From Eretmocerus hayati (Eukaryota > Arthropoda > Insecta > Hymenoptera > Aphelinidae), in assembly GCA_029851415.1 (NCBI GenBank), contig CM056744.1, positions 98,365,338 through 98,429,337 of the forward strand: a stretch of DNA of 64,000 nt, written 5' to 3'. Within the stretch, counting starts at the first letter, position 1; every line of letters begins with the position of its first letter. Positions 38,001 to 47,600 of this stretch are shown here, piece after piece. Under the pieces are notes generated by a model that saw only the letters and a list, made by a program, of their open reading frames with translations, did no database searches and was not told the DNA's origin. Both the position numbers and the translations under genes were made by a program.

Positions 38001-41000
38001 ATTGAAAGAATTGAACCACCCGAGAAGAAATGCTTATAAGCGACCAAGACAAGCTCGGAGAACTGAAAAAAATCGAATTCTTCTCATAACTATCTCCTCA
38101 CATTTTATTAAGTTGATTGTGATCTGTGAATTATTTTTTTCAAAATTTTATTGCATGCCCAGAAATCTGAAAAATTATCATTACTATGTGATGGTGTTTG
38201 ATGCTAATATTAACTTGTGAGCCAGTGATGATTCCAAGTCAACCGAATCTGCTTCTGAATATTCTGAAAAAAGTTTCATGTTTTCAGAAAAGATATAAAT
38301 GTGCCATTAATATGTAATGTGCCAAATTAGTGATTCATACTCGATGCGCGGTTGAATATTTAATTCCTACGATATGTATCGATCTGCGAGTGAAATAGCT
38401 CATCATCCCGAACTACCATTGGTACCGATCAATTCCCCAAGTAATTCATCCCGTCAGCTGCTCTCCTTATTTCGAAACGCAAACAGTACATCAATATTAA
38501 AATTTGCTCCGCGTGCATGCGCGCCTGATTTTGTCTCAGACGAGTCTGCCTCGTGATTTATAATTCACCATTCATCGGAATAACAAAGTTCTCAACTGAA
38601 TTTCTTGTAATCGCCAACAGTTATCTGTTTTACCGATGCAGAAGGCATTCTAATCAGTCTCCTCAGCAAATTCCATTTTTGACAAAAAATCTGGAACACT
38701 CAAAAACGCGTCACTTGAAGCTATCTCTGTTTTCAAATGTTCAAATTTGCCTCCGGGGCTCCGGCCATCTCATTGGCTAGGAGGGCAATATGGCCGGCAA
38801 CTGGGGCAGAAATGCGATTGGCTGAGGTGCTCACGCTGCGCGTGAGCACACCATATCTCCTTTCCACCATGGATAGTTCATGTTCATATGCTTGATTAAT
38901 GAAGTTAAATTCACTGTCACATTTGCATTGATGGAAAAAGAAATCTTTTGAGATATATTTGTGTATTGAGGATTGATATTCCTAAACAGTTTTTGATGAA
39001 AAGGATCAGGTGGAAAACTTATCCTTCGGATTGTTTCGTTGATCAGTTAAATGATTTATACATGCTCAACTCAGGGAGCGTATGATGATTTAGATGTATT
39101 ATGAGAAGTTGATTGAGCTGATGAAAGATGTAAATGAAAATCATTTCAATAACATGATTATATTTTTATAGTAGAAGTTCAATCGAAAAGAAATTTGAGT
39201 TCAAGGATTAAACTCTGAAATTGGAATATATTCTTGATATACAAAGTAAGACAAATTCTATCTCTTGAAGTTTCTGGAAAATTTGTAGTTTTCTACTCCA
39301 TGATTCCTAAGAAAAAGAGGAAAATAGAGAAACATGAAATTTTTTGTTGGTACAGATTCCGTAAAGTGCTATCCAACGCAATTTAATAAATTTGTTCTCT
39401 TTCTGATTTCTATTACAGCAATTCATCATGGTGCCCAAATTGAGTTACGTAAAACTCTATCAGTTTTTGATTGAGAAGTGGGCTAAATAATTCTAAAATA
39501 TCACGTAAGTCGTTTGATATTTCCTTAATGAGTTCATTGAATGGAGTGAATTTTTAGTTGTTGGCATGAAAAGGCTAAGTCGCTCCTAAAATGAATTTAT
39601 GATTTGTATGAATTCCCTTTTTCTGATTTTTTTTGTCAATTTTATATTTTTTGAATTGATTGCATTCGTTCGAGAATCAACATATTTTGTTGCAGTATGC
39701 AATCATCATGATACTTGAAGATTATTTTTTTTTATAAATCAGAAATTGTCAAATGAGGGAGCGTGTTGTAAGTTTTGTCAAACTTAGTACATTTGACTAT
39801 TTCTTCTTGTAAATGGGAACTATATGTATATACATGGGATGTCAAGTTAGGCTAGATGCTCATGAGAGCTAATTATCCGCGTGTACCGCCGAAATCACAT
39901 ATTTAGTGTGGCTCGGACCGCCAAGTATGGAGTTGTACAGAGAGCACAGTTAATATATTACTTTAGTGTAATTGCTCTGTATGGTTATTCACAACCCTCT
40001 CACCAAGTTCCTCTCTCCCTCGGGGTCCCTCAACAACACTTACTTATAAGTGTGTCTCATTTGCCCTGACTGCTATTACATGGTTTATGATTGTAGTTCG
40101 TCTCAAAATTTTCAAATTCAGGTCAGCTGATTGAGGCTCCTTTTAAAAACGGAAAATGAATAACTATGAATAACGTGTCAGTGTAAAAATTTAGAGCTGA
40201 ATCCCAATAGATCTTTGGGAAATCAAATTTTGCCAAGTTTCAAAGAAGGTGCATGTCTAATAACGAGCTCCCATGTGTATAGATATCAGAAGATGACTCC
40301 TGAGATTTCACGAGTCATTTGTACAATCGGGATACATCGGCTCCCAAACGTCCAAGCGAGACATTTCTTTGCAATTTATTCTACACCATTTTTAAATCTT
40401 CGAGTCTAATTGATGGATTCTCATGAAGTGATAATGACTTTGGGAACAAATTGAATGCATTGCACTTTTTTCATCACTATCCGCATAACATCTGTTCAAA
40501 ATCGAATTTTGTAAATCCTTCAAGAGTATTTTTGAGTTGCTATATACAAAGATAAAAAAGTAGATCAAAGTGCATACGTTAATATTGGTGTTACCAATTT
40601 TCTTTGACACGACTCAGCGACTATTGAAAAAGGTCAGAAGTATTGAGAAGCAATACGTATGCTTTAAAAATGTCAAAGGTCATTCTAGATCGATCCAAAA
40701 TGCTTATTTTCTCATATTTTAAAGTAGCGTGCTAAAAAAATCGTGTGAAAAGTTCTGCATTTGCCTATTTCAGAGATAAGGGCAAATTAGACAACATACG
40801 GAGCAAATCAGTCAAACTCGGCCCGGTATAAAATACCTATGAGGATATCTCTGAAACTTTTGGCTTTTGCTGTCACAGCCAAACTGGTTGTAGAACATTT
40901 CTTCAAGTCTAACATGTCAAACTACCTTCGTTTGAATGTCCTGAAAGTGGTGAACAATTTAGTGCTTTATTGGTGGATGTAGGCAGATACTAGAATCAAT

Positions 41001-42956
41001 CATGTGCGAGAAAACACTCGGAACTCGAAGAACTCACGTGTCACAGAGTCAGACTCTTGAAATTCGGCAAGCTGTCACGAGTGGAGCGTTCTTGAGTGAG
41101 TTTCGTCACTCCTCAGGCTTTATCCTAGTGATCCAAAGTTACAATTTTCCTGTTGGAAGAAGGTGTGCTTTAATGTGCTCAGCCATGTCACATAAAAATG
41201 TGAGTGTTACAGATTCTTGTGAAAAAGTTCTCAAGTCGCCTCAGACGCTACAGCTTGTGGAGCGTAGTCCAGACACACTCCAGAGAATCTTCATCGTATC
41301 CTCCATGAAAAAAGAAGAAATTGAGCTACTGTGGACCTATGTTCCTTGGCGAAGGACCCCCCAGGGAACCGGATAAAACAAAAAAGAGAACGTTCGTACA
41401 ACATGTCTAATCGCACAGCTTTTTGCGGGGCACGCGCGCGGTAGAGGGGGCACAGACCTCTAAACATTGTGAACATGTTAAAAATACCCTCAAAAGATCA
41501 TAACAATCACCCCCCACTGAGACTCCAGACGCTTCACGAGTATCATCCGTTTGAACGAGGCGGGCTGTGCAGCCGCAATTTTGTGAAAAATGCATCGAAA
41601 TGATGAAACGATTGGTGGACTGAGGCTCTAGTCGTTTATCTCGATTTCCACCGCTGTGACACTTTTTGAAGCCGAAAGTCAAAAGTTTCAGAGATATGCT
41701 CATGGTCATTGATCTTATTCAAAAGGTTGACTCAATCAGAATATCAAAGGGTCAAGAAATAATAAGCGAATATCCTCACCTCTTTTTTACAGAGTTCCAT
41801 TACCATAAAAAGATTGTCTCCATAAATGAAATATTTATAAAGGCCGACTATGTGCTTGTGGCGTAAACTCATATGGATATCGATTTCGGAATTGGTTGAT
41901 TGACGATTTTTTTCGGATTGTGCGCCTGGGATTACTTTGCAGGCATACTTTTTGCGGGTTTGTGAGTCCTGGATTTCATGACATTCTCCAAAACCACCCT
42001 GAAACAGTCACAAGCGATGAGCTCTTCCGAAAAGCGCCGCGTCCGCCGGTGGGGCCCACAATTTTTCATAATTCAATATCTACTGCAGCAGTAGTACTGC
42101 TCATATTCGCTCGAAAAATATTCTTAGTGTCAATATGTTTTGTCAGTATAGTTTGCCAAGGACATAAATAATGAGTTGAAGAAGAATTTAGCCAACACAG
42201 TTGTATAAATTTAAGAGTGAGAGTCAAGATCACGATCAACAAAAATAACAAAAAAAAACTGCCCTCAAAGTTCAGGCGAATGATAAGCGCACCATTAAAA
42301 ATTGAAAATCTTTACGAATGATTTCGAGTAGAAATATTGAACTGAAATTTTATTCGAGCAATTTTGAAAGCGTCATAGGCTTAAATCTATAGCGAAGAAA
42401 ATACTGCCGGAATGTGTCAAAGAAAGAGTCCTCAGAGTTTGAAAGAATTTAGTATTGATACGTCTCAAGAATTTTTCGACGAAATGAATTAAATGATATA
42501 CAGAGAACAGCATGTTATTGAGGAAACAGAAAGCAACTGCAGATGACAACAACAAATCTGTGACCAGTTAGCAAAATCACGACATACTGTAATGATGATG
42601 AATTTTGCGAAAAACCGCGGGAAAAGTGAAAATTCATACTCTGCAACAAACAATGTGCTTACCCGGCCGAGTATTTCGCCTTTAACATATCTCTTTCCTG
42701 ATTTTTCGTCAAAGATGAGGTCGGGAATGAACGAATTTTTTGCATCTTCAAAATTGTCATCTTCTTCGTCTGACTCTTCTTCAATCTCATCTTCCCCTCT
42801 CTCGTTCTCAACTGGATTATCCTCGTCCTTTTCTTCAACTCCTTCCTCCTGTTCCTGTACGCCGACTTCATTATTTTCCGACTCCTCGTTAATTACACTT
42901 TTTCCTTTGTTTCTTTCAAGAATCATTTCATTTGTAGCAGACCACTCTAAACCCAT
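20007..42956 (-). CDS. divergent polo-like kinase (7 coding exons), intact frame
   Basis: Ser/Thr kinase of the PLK family. Exons: 42956-42663, 41998-41780, 27220-27003, 26926-26598, 26525-26319, 23143-22752, 20168-20007; phases agree and give 606 aa, almost the length of PLK1. Start chosen at the in-frame ATG ([10 protein letters not shown]); an acidic N-terminus follows (about aa 25-75). Kinase domain: Gly loop GRGGFGEC, Lys119 in YACKV, Glu136 in EIDIH, catalytic HRDLKLQN (Asp211), DFG (Asp229), T-loop Thr245 in RRTCCGT, MAPE (Glu256). Polo box 1 begins at IWVTKTTDQ (about aa 434) with [18 protein letters not shown] and LIKKIVWLK; polo box 2 ends with [26 protein letters not shown] sequence. 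Unusual: residues matching human Trp414, His538 and Lys540 are Thr439, Gln559 and Ile561. Introns of 14.6, 3.2 and 2.6 kb carry mobile DNA. PLK family is certain; ortholog versus extra paralog is unresolved. Confidence 0.9.
20992..21921. mobile_element. Tc1/mariner-like relic in a PLK intron
   Basis: Arms at about 20992-21170 and 21740-21921 are imperfect inverted copies; the shared core includes TTCGATTTTGA and CTTGGGCTCATTTTGT. The right terminus complement starts CACTACTGGTCAAAAATTTG, typical of Tc1-like ends, and TA dinucleotides flank both ends. The left end is more decayed. About 930 bases with no transposase frame, so non-autonomous or ruined. Confidence 0.7.
23345..25540. repeat. 513-bp satellite array with head-to-head inversion
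   Basis: One 513-bp unit plus 91 bases lie in minus orientation (about 23341-23944), then an inversion point at about 23945-23952, then about 3.1 units in plus orientation, with equivalent points at 24294, 24807 and 25320 (exact 513 spacing). Copies are almost identical, so the array is young. Each unit contains a short open frame ([14 protein letters not shown]...) that I regard as non-genic. The 17-bp sequence TTAGATTTTTATTATGA occurs at both edges (23328-23344, 25541-25557). Located in the PLK intron between the exons at 26319 and 23143. Confidence 0.9.
27460..27734 (+). repeat. 5' LTR
   Basis: 275 bp, TG...CA ends, one base different from the 3' LTR. Preceded by the CTTAC target duplication. 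Confidence 0.95.
27735..27750 (+). promoter_or_regulatory. primer-binding site, initiator-Met tRNA type
   Basis: GGTTATGGGCCCAGAC starts immediately after the 5' LTR. It resembles the copia primer-binding site, which pairs with an internal part of initiator methionine tRNA. Confidence 0.8.
28097..29203 (+). pseudogene. gag zinc knuckle plus aspartic protease remnant of copia-type element
   Basis: Open frame of 368 codons; the first in-frame ATG is at 28118. It holds a CCHC knuckle ([14 protein letters not shown], about residue 118) and a copia-type protease region with DSCASAHM, where the usual Gly of the D-S-G-A box is Cys, followed by [13 protein letters not shown] and a pre-integrase-like stretch ([15 protein letters not shown]). 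The N-terminal gag part is not recognisable, and the frame stops before any integrase core. Likely a truncated, non-autonomous polyprotein; function doubtful. Confidence 0.75.
29460..33410. repeat. hairpin-rich tandem array, about 54-bp subunits in 163-165-bp trimers
   Basis: Each subunit has a TCGAT box followed by AATACTG, a short loop and CAGTATT, so it can form a stem-loop. Equivalent AATACTG/GAATGCTG points fall 54-56 bases apart (for example 29832, 29888, 29942, 29996), and trimer units repeat every 163-165 bases (30882, 31045, 31210). Subunits have diverged but keep both arms of most stems. Lies inside the LTR element, where integrase/RT would be expected. Confidence 0.85.
33410..35810. 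repeat. 248-bp tandem array with about 495-bp higher-order dimers
   Basis: The landmark TTCAGACCGATAGC recurs at 33583, 33831, 34078, 34327, 34574, 34823, 35070, 35318 and 35565: spacing 247-249. Alternate units share variants (CAGTCGACTCAATGCTGCCC versus CCGTCAATTCAATGCTGCCT), showing dimer structure. The segment at about 33583-33830 is nearly identical to that at about 35070-35318, six units away. Stem motifs such as CAATACTGATTGTGAGTATTG link it to the upstream array. A decayed tail of similar sequence runs on to about 36350. Confidence 0.88.
36381..36860 (+). CDS. unrecognised open frame in the 3' part of the LTR element
   Basis: About 159 codons from the in-frame ATG at 36381. Lys/Ser/Glu-rich first half ([13 protein letters not shown]), then a Cys-containing basic part ([22 protein letters not shown]). 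No RT, RNase H or integrase motif is visible. It may be a decayed piece of the original polyprotein, an env-like or accessory frame, or chance. Confidence 0.3.
   Translation: MQIEPQEENSTLRVKESSDCKSADDIEKVKKKSVGLSENSQNDLVAVKTLISEELNPLRQKFSPCRMRQSYFFKNVCSISQTDKLRRMLMYPVSSRPRNLYQIDTCTNWKSTRKKKFDEYDPVAPAKGVCTLLEMQYPGWCMFQNHSSGTSRSSLQVPV
37624..38871. mobile_element. P-element-like DNA transposon (1248 bp), nested in the LTR element
   Basis: The terminal inverted repeat CATGGTGGAAAGGAGATATG (continuing GTGTG) at the left is matched exactly in reverse at the right end. The 8-bp duplication GATAGTTC abuts both ends (37616-37623, 38872-38879), as expected for the P superfamily. A subterminal palindrome GCTCACGC-TGC-GCGTGAGC lies at 38829-38847. 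Only a THAP-like fragment remains of the transposase, so it is non-autonomous. Confidence 0.88.
37832..37894 (+). pseudogene. THAP zinc-finger N-terminal fragment
   Basis: The frame [15 protein letters not shown] resembles the start of a THAP domain (first Cys pair of the C2CH finger plus NR), the DNA-binding module of P-type transposases. It stops after about 20 codons; a neighbouring frame carries possible continuation. Broken copy. Confidence 0.55.
39751..39763 (+). promoter_or_regulatory. purine-rich tract before the 3' LTR
   Basis: AAATGAGGGAGCG directly precedes the 3' LTR and is the only candidate polypurine tract for plus-strand priming. It is short and interrupted. Confidence 0.5.
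39764..40038 (+). repeat. 3' LTR
   Basis: 275 bp, one mismatch to the 5' LTR, followed by the target duplication CTTAC. Confidence 0.95.
40044..41779. other. remaining host part of the large PLK intron
   Basis: About 1.7 kb of intron on the upstream side of the LTR insertion. No exon of a known family seen; open frames here look like chance. Confidence 0.5.
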
Positions 42957-44683
42957 CTCAAATATCTGGCACTTTAGATTCCACCAAGAACTGCTCAGTA
43001 ACAAAAACTTTCAAACAACACCGCGATCTCATCTATGACTTTGCAATTAATTCGACACACAAATTTTCCGACAATCTTGGATTTCACACAACTTTACTTC
43101 AGATCCCGAAGATCCTCGATTTTCAAGGAATGATACACTAACAGGAATTTTATTTGAACTATATAGTTCAAATAAAAAAATATTTTATCATACTTTTAGC
43201 CCTTTAACAAATTATCATTATAGAGAAATTCTGACGGCGGATCTTCGACGAGCTCATTACACAAACTAAACATCAGGTGTGACCGTAGGGCAAAGATGAT
43301 GAACATGTCCTCGTCGCGTTCGTTCAACTTTGAATTTCAAGAACGTTACTTATTATACACAAGTTTGTGTGACATGTCTGTATTAGTACGCAGGATGGTC
43401 AAAAGCGCAATCTGTAAGAAACTGTAACTTTGTACTTGTACGACGCCTCTAAATTTCAATTCCAGATAGATATATATTCATATCCAGAATTCATTTCCGA
43501 TATTTTTTTCCCACATATCAAGTAAATGAATGACATTATAAAATATTCAATTCTCACTTGCTTGCTGTCAGTGATTATTATCACTACTCTGAGCTTAACG
43601 TGGATTTTTTTATACACTGTGCGAAAAGTGCAGTTTGCGCACAGTTTGGCAACTTTCACCCACAGTTTTTCAAAAATTATAGTTCGATACACGGAGGTGA
43701 AACCTATTCTCACACCCTTGTATCAAAATGTACCATTATAATGGAATGAGACGAAATAAAATAGACTCATTTCAAGGACTAAGAAATTGAAATTCATATC
43801 ATGAGTTCGATTATCGCAACAACTTCTTGAATGCATTTTGATACACATTCAATACTTTTTAGCCCCGTAACAAACTCATGAATCGAAAGCATATTTAACC
43901 ACGAGCCAGAGCTACACAAACTTGGTCTCAAAATTAGACAGCCTCATGTTGTGTTGTAGTTTCATTGATACGCTAATATTAGATGCAATCTTTAGTACCT
44001 CACAGGTCAAAATTCGTTTCCATGTCAACAGATGCATTCGAATCATGGCTTGTGAGAAGAATCTTGCGAATCAAGCGATTTAGATACTGAAAATTGTCAT
44101 GTCGATGCGTCTGACCTAACTCGGCTGTATCTACTGATCAATATCGAGCGCATGGACTTATCATTAATCTACAAAAATACTAAATAGCAGAGGAAGACGC
44201 TGCATATGTCAAAAGCCTGTTATGTACCAATTATCTGATTTGTTTGTCCTTTAGTTGAGAAGAATTGGTGCGCATTGCACAAATCTTTGAAGGGAAATCA
44301 CAAGACCTTTCCGACTGTCGAAAAAGGTGTCAATAGAAATATATTCGTTTTACCACGAATGGTTCAGATGAATCATAAAAAGTGTGAATTCAGGAAATGA
44401 TATTCCCAACTGATTCTGAATTTCTACAGCAATCGAGCTAATTTTTTGCAGTTAAAATGCTTTTAAGCGGATTTGCAACCAACAATTTTTTATGAATCTT
44501 TTATGAAAAAGTCATTCAGTTAAAAAAAGCAATTTATTGCTCCAATTATAAAAATTATATCTCTACATTTTTTATATTTACAGCTTATCGTAATAGCTAA
44601 AAATAATATATAAATTTACGTTTCCGTTCATTTTACATTGATATACATCTATCTGTTCATTTTTTTCACAGGTATCCTTTTGG
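42957..44683. other. spacer between PLK 5' end and Relish 3' end
   Basis: Should hold the PLK promoter and 5' UTR and the Relish 3' UTR; both genes are on the minus strand. TTTATT at 44533-44538 reads AATAAA on the minus strand about 150 bases after the Relish stop. No other gene seen. Confidence 0.45.
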
Positions 44684-47600
44684 TTAATCGTTGTTCCCCT
44701 CTAGTGCGGTTGCAGCTTCGTATGCTTGAATATCTATCAAATACTTTTTCACTTGCCTCACTGTAATGTCAGGATTCTGCAACTGTGGACAAAAAAATAC
44801 CGGTGTGAATGGAAAATCATTTTTTTTTTTTTTTTTTTTCATCAAGTAAGTATGTACAAACAACAGTACCCAGATTGGTTTTTGAAACAGAAACAAATTG
44901 AAAAAATAAGAAACAGTCATTATAAAGCTTTATACGTTAATTATTACACGTGAAATAAATGATCGGTGAAACATGATGTCCAGATCTTCTGGGCATGATT
45001 TTTCACCGATTTTATATCTCAAAATGTGATGAACCACCGACCGCTTGGGATATTTTACGTGGTTGATGAGCATATTGGCTTAACTTTTGATTTTATTCGA
45101 TGGAAAAGCACTGACTTTCTCACTTAAAAACAGCTATCGCTCTGAAACGGAACAAGATATCGACAAGCGATTCAGCGCATTTGGAAGCCAAGACAGAAAC
45201 TTATCAAAGTATACCTTGAAATATATTGTAAAAACTTATTGGGCTCGTATATAGGAGCTTTCTGTAAAATCGCTATTCAGGTTTTCTTCCAGAAAGATGT
45301 TTTCAAAAAATTTTGAAAACATAAGTGTTATCAAAATTTTTTCAGAACCCTGTTTTGGATAATGAGATTGGAGAGCGATTTTGGCGGAGTTTTCAAATGC
45401 GCTGAACTTATCGTCGATGTCCCGTTCCGCTTCAGAGCCATAGCTCTTTCGATGCGAAGACGTCAGCGCCTCGTGTCAGCGCTTTTTCATCGAAAAAATC
45501 AAAAGTCAAACCAATCTGTTCACCAGCTGGGCAAAAAATTTTTTTGGGGTCCCCACGGTCGGTTATTGATCACGTTTCAGGATATAAAATCGGGGAAAAA
45601 TCATGCGCAGAAAATCTGGACATCATGTTTTACCGATCATTCATTTCACGTGAAATTACTCATCTATCATTCCTTAGATTATTCCCATTACCTCATTTTC
45701 ACGAGCTCAAGTTCACGATCTACCGCCAAATATTGAAAAGTGCAAGTTTTAATATGAAAAAGGCTGCGCTCAATCCGCCGTTTGACCAAATCACTGGGGT
45801 GGTAGCTGTTTGATCAAAAGGCTGCTTCTAGCCCGCCCATTGTAGAATCAACCGTTTTCAAATGAAAAGGCGGCATTTGGCCAAAAAGCTATCCTTTTGG
45901 TGAAACGGATGATTCTACCAAAAGGCTGCGACTCATATACCATTTGCTGGCTGAAAATGTCGTTTTCTCCGTTGGAAGCAAGAAAATTTTTTACTGGTGA
46001 ATCAAGAAGACACGAAATTCTAGTTTTTCTCAAAATTATGAAACAAAACCATCATAAAATTTTATACATTACTAATGAACGATTTTTTTCAACTCACCTT
46101 GATTTTAATAAACAAAGCCGCAGATGGACTTGACGTTTTCTTATACAACCGCACCAAAGATCCATGTTGAGTATGTTCTGCTAGCTTTACCCACTTTCCA
46201 GTCTTATTCAGTATAGGCACTATACGATTAACGTGCTCATCGGTCAGCTTTTCATCTCCAGCTCCTTTAGGTATCTGTAGCCTCGGTCGAAATTCTGCAG
46301 AAATTTGACCAGACGCCGATATCTGGCTTTGTTGGGCAAAAATTGCTTTTCGAACTTGTGCTTCCACCCGTGCTTTCACGCGATCTTGAAGCATCATCTC
46401 ATCTTCAGATTCTTCTTTCAATTCTAATTCACCTTGCGCGTTTATTGATTGACTATCTCGTAGCAACTCGTACAGCTATTACAACGAAATTCAATTCATG
46501 TAGAACCTCTAAAATAGTATTTTAACAAGCCTTTTTTCTAAATCTTTAAAAGAACTCACTTTTGGATCATCTCTCGCTAAATCGAACGAAGATTCTCCAC
46601 CATTTTCTAAAAGATTATCCTCGCTATCACTGCTTTCACTTTTGATCGTAGGAGTAGTTCCCGGGTCTATCGCGCCACCAGTATAAGACATCTATAAAAT
46701 TGAAGAATGGTTATACTTAAGTCTGACACAAATATCCAGAATAATTGAAATAAAATTGTGAAAATGATTCTTTATGAGGTTGATGAATTTATAACATACC
46801 GAGCTCCCATCTTCTTCTTCTTCGTCATCTCGAGTAATGTTATGATTTCGTATGGCTGGGTCTGCTCCATGTGCCTTCAAAATAGAAACAAGCTCTTCTG
46901 CAGCTTTGCCACCTTTGACAACTGCGTTGTGCAATGCAGTATTACCACCAAAGTTCTTCTTGTTGACATCAATTTTCGTCTGAAAAATGAGTTGACATCG
47001 TTACATAATTAATGAGAAGAATCGATGTCAAATAACTGACGGAAAATGATGTGAAAATGTTATTTGAAACCAAATGGCATCAACTTTGGAAAAACATTGA
47101 TTAGAATGATTGATCTATTAATGGGTCATCTCGGTACTTACTTTTGTGAGAAGATATTGGATAATTTGTTTGTGATTGCTATCAACAGCGATGTGCAACA
47201 CAGTTCGGCCATACGACATATCAGTAACGTTCACATCTGCCCCCGCCTTGATCAACTCCATAACTAACGATAATGAACCCAATTTTACTGCTAGATGTAG
47301 AGCTGACCAACCGGCCTCATTGTGAGCCTCCAAATTCAGTTTTGTTTTTGATTGAATCAACTCTTTGATACATTCGATAGCATTCGCTGCGATAAAAAAG
47401 CAAAGATCGAATCAGTACCAAGTATTGAGCCTCAAAAATTTCTCATTACGATATTAAAATATTATTATTATTTATATAGATATTATTATTATTATTTTTT
47501 ATTTTTTTTTAAGATATCACAAATAAAATTTTCGTAAAATTGGCGTAGGCGAGCTTACAAATCGAACTTACCCATGACTGCATAGTGTAAGGGCGTCGCG

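Larger units (their letters stand above)
27460..40038 (+). mobile_element. Ty1/copia-type LTR retrotransposon derivative, 12.6 kb
   Basis: Two 275-bp LTRs (27460-27734, 39764-40038), each starting TGTTGTAAG and ending CAACAACA, differ at one site (C27675 versus G39979). A 5-bp target duplication CTTAC flanks it (27455-27459, 40039-40043). The primer-binding site follows the left LTR directly. Between the LTRs: a gag/protease remnant, no integrase, reverse transcriptase or RNase H that I can find, about 6.9 kb of hairpin-rich tandem repeats, an unrecognised frame, and a nested P-like transposon. It lies in the largest PLK intron in the opposite orientation to the gene. It should depend on another element's enzymes for movement. 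Confidence 0.92.

Noticed and set aside
41002..41376. 124-codon plus-strand frame in the PLK intron
   Set aside because: No recognisable domain, no splice context and atypical composition; probably chance.
42592..43038. Ser-rich plus-strand frame of 148 codons
   Set aside because: Antisense of the acidic N-terminal exon of the PLK.
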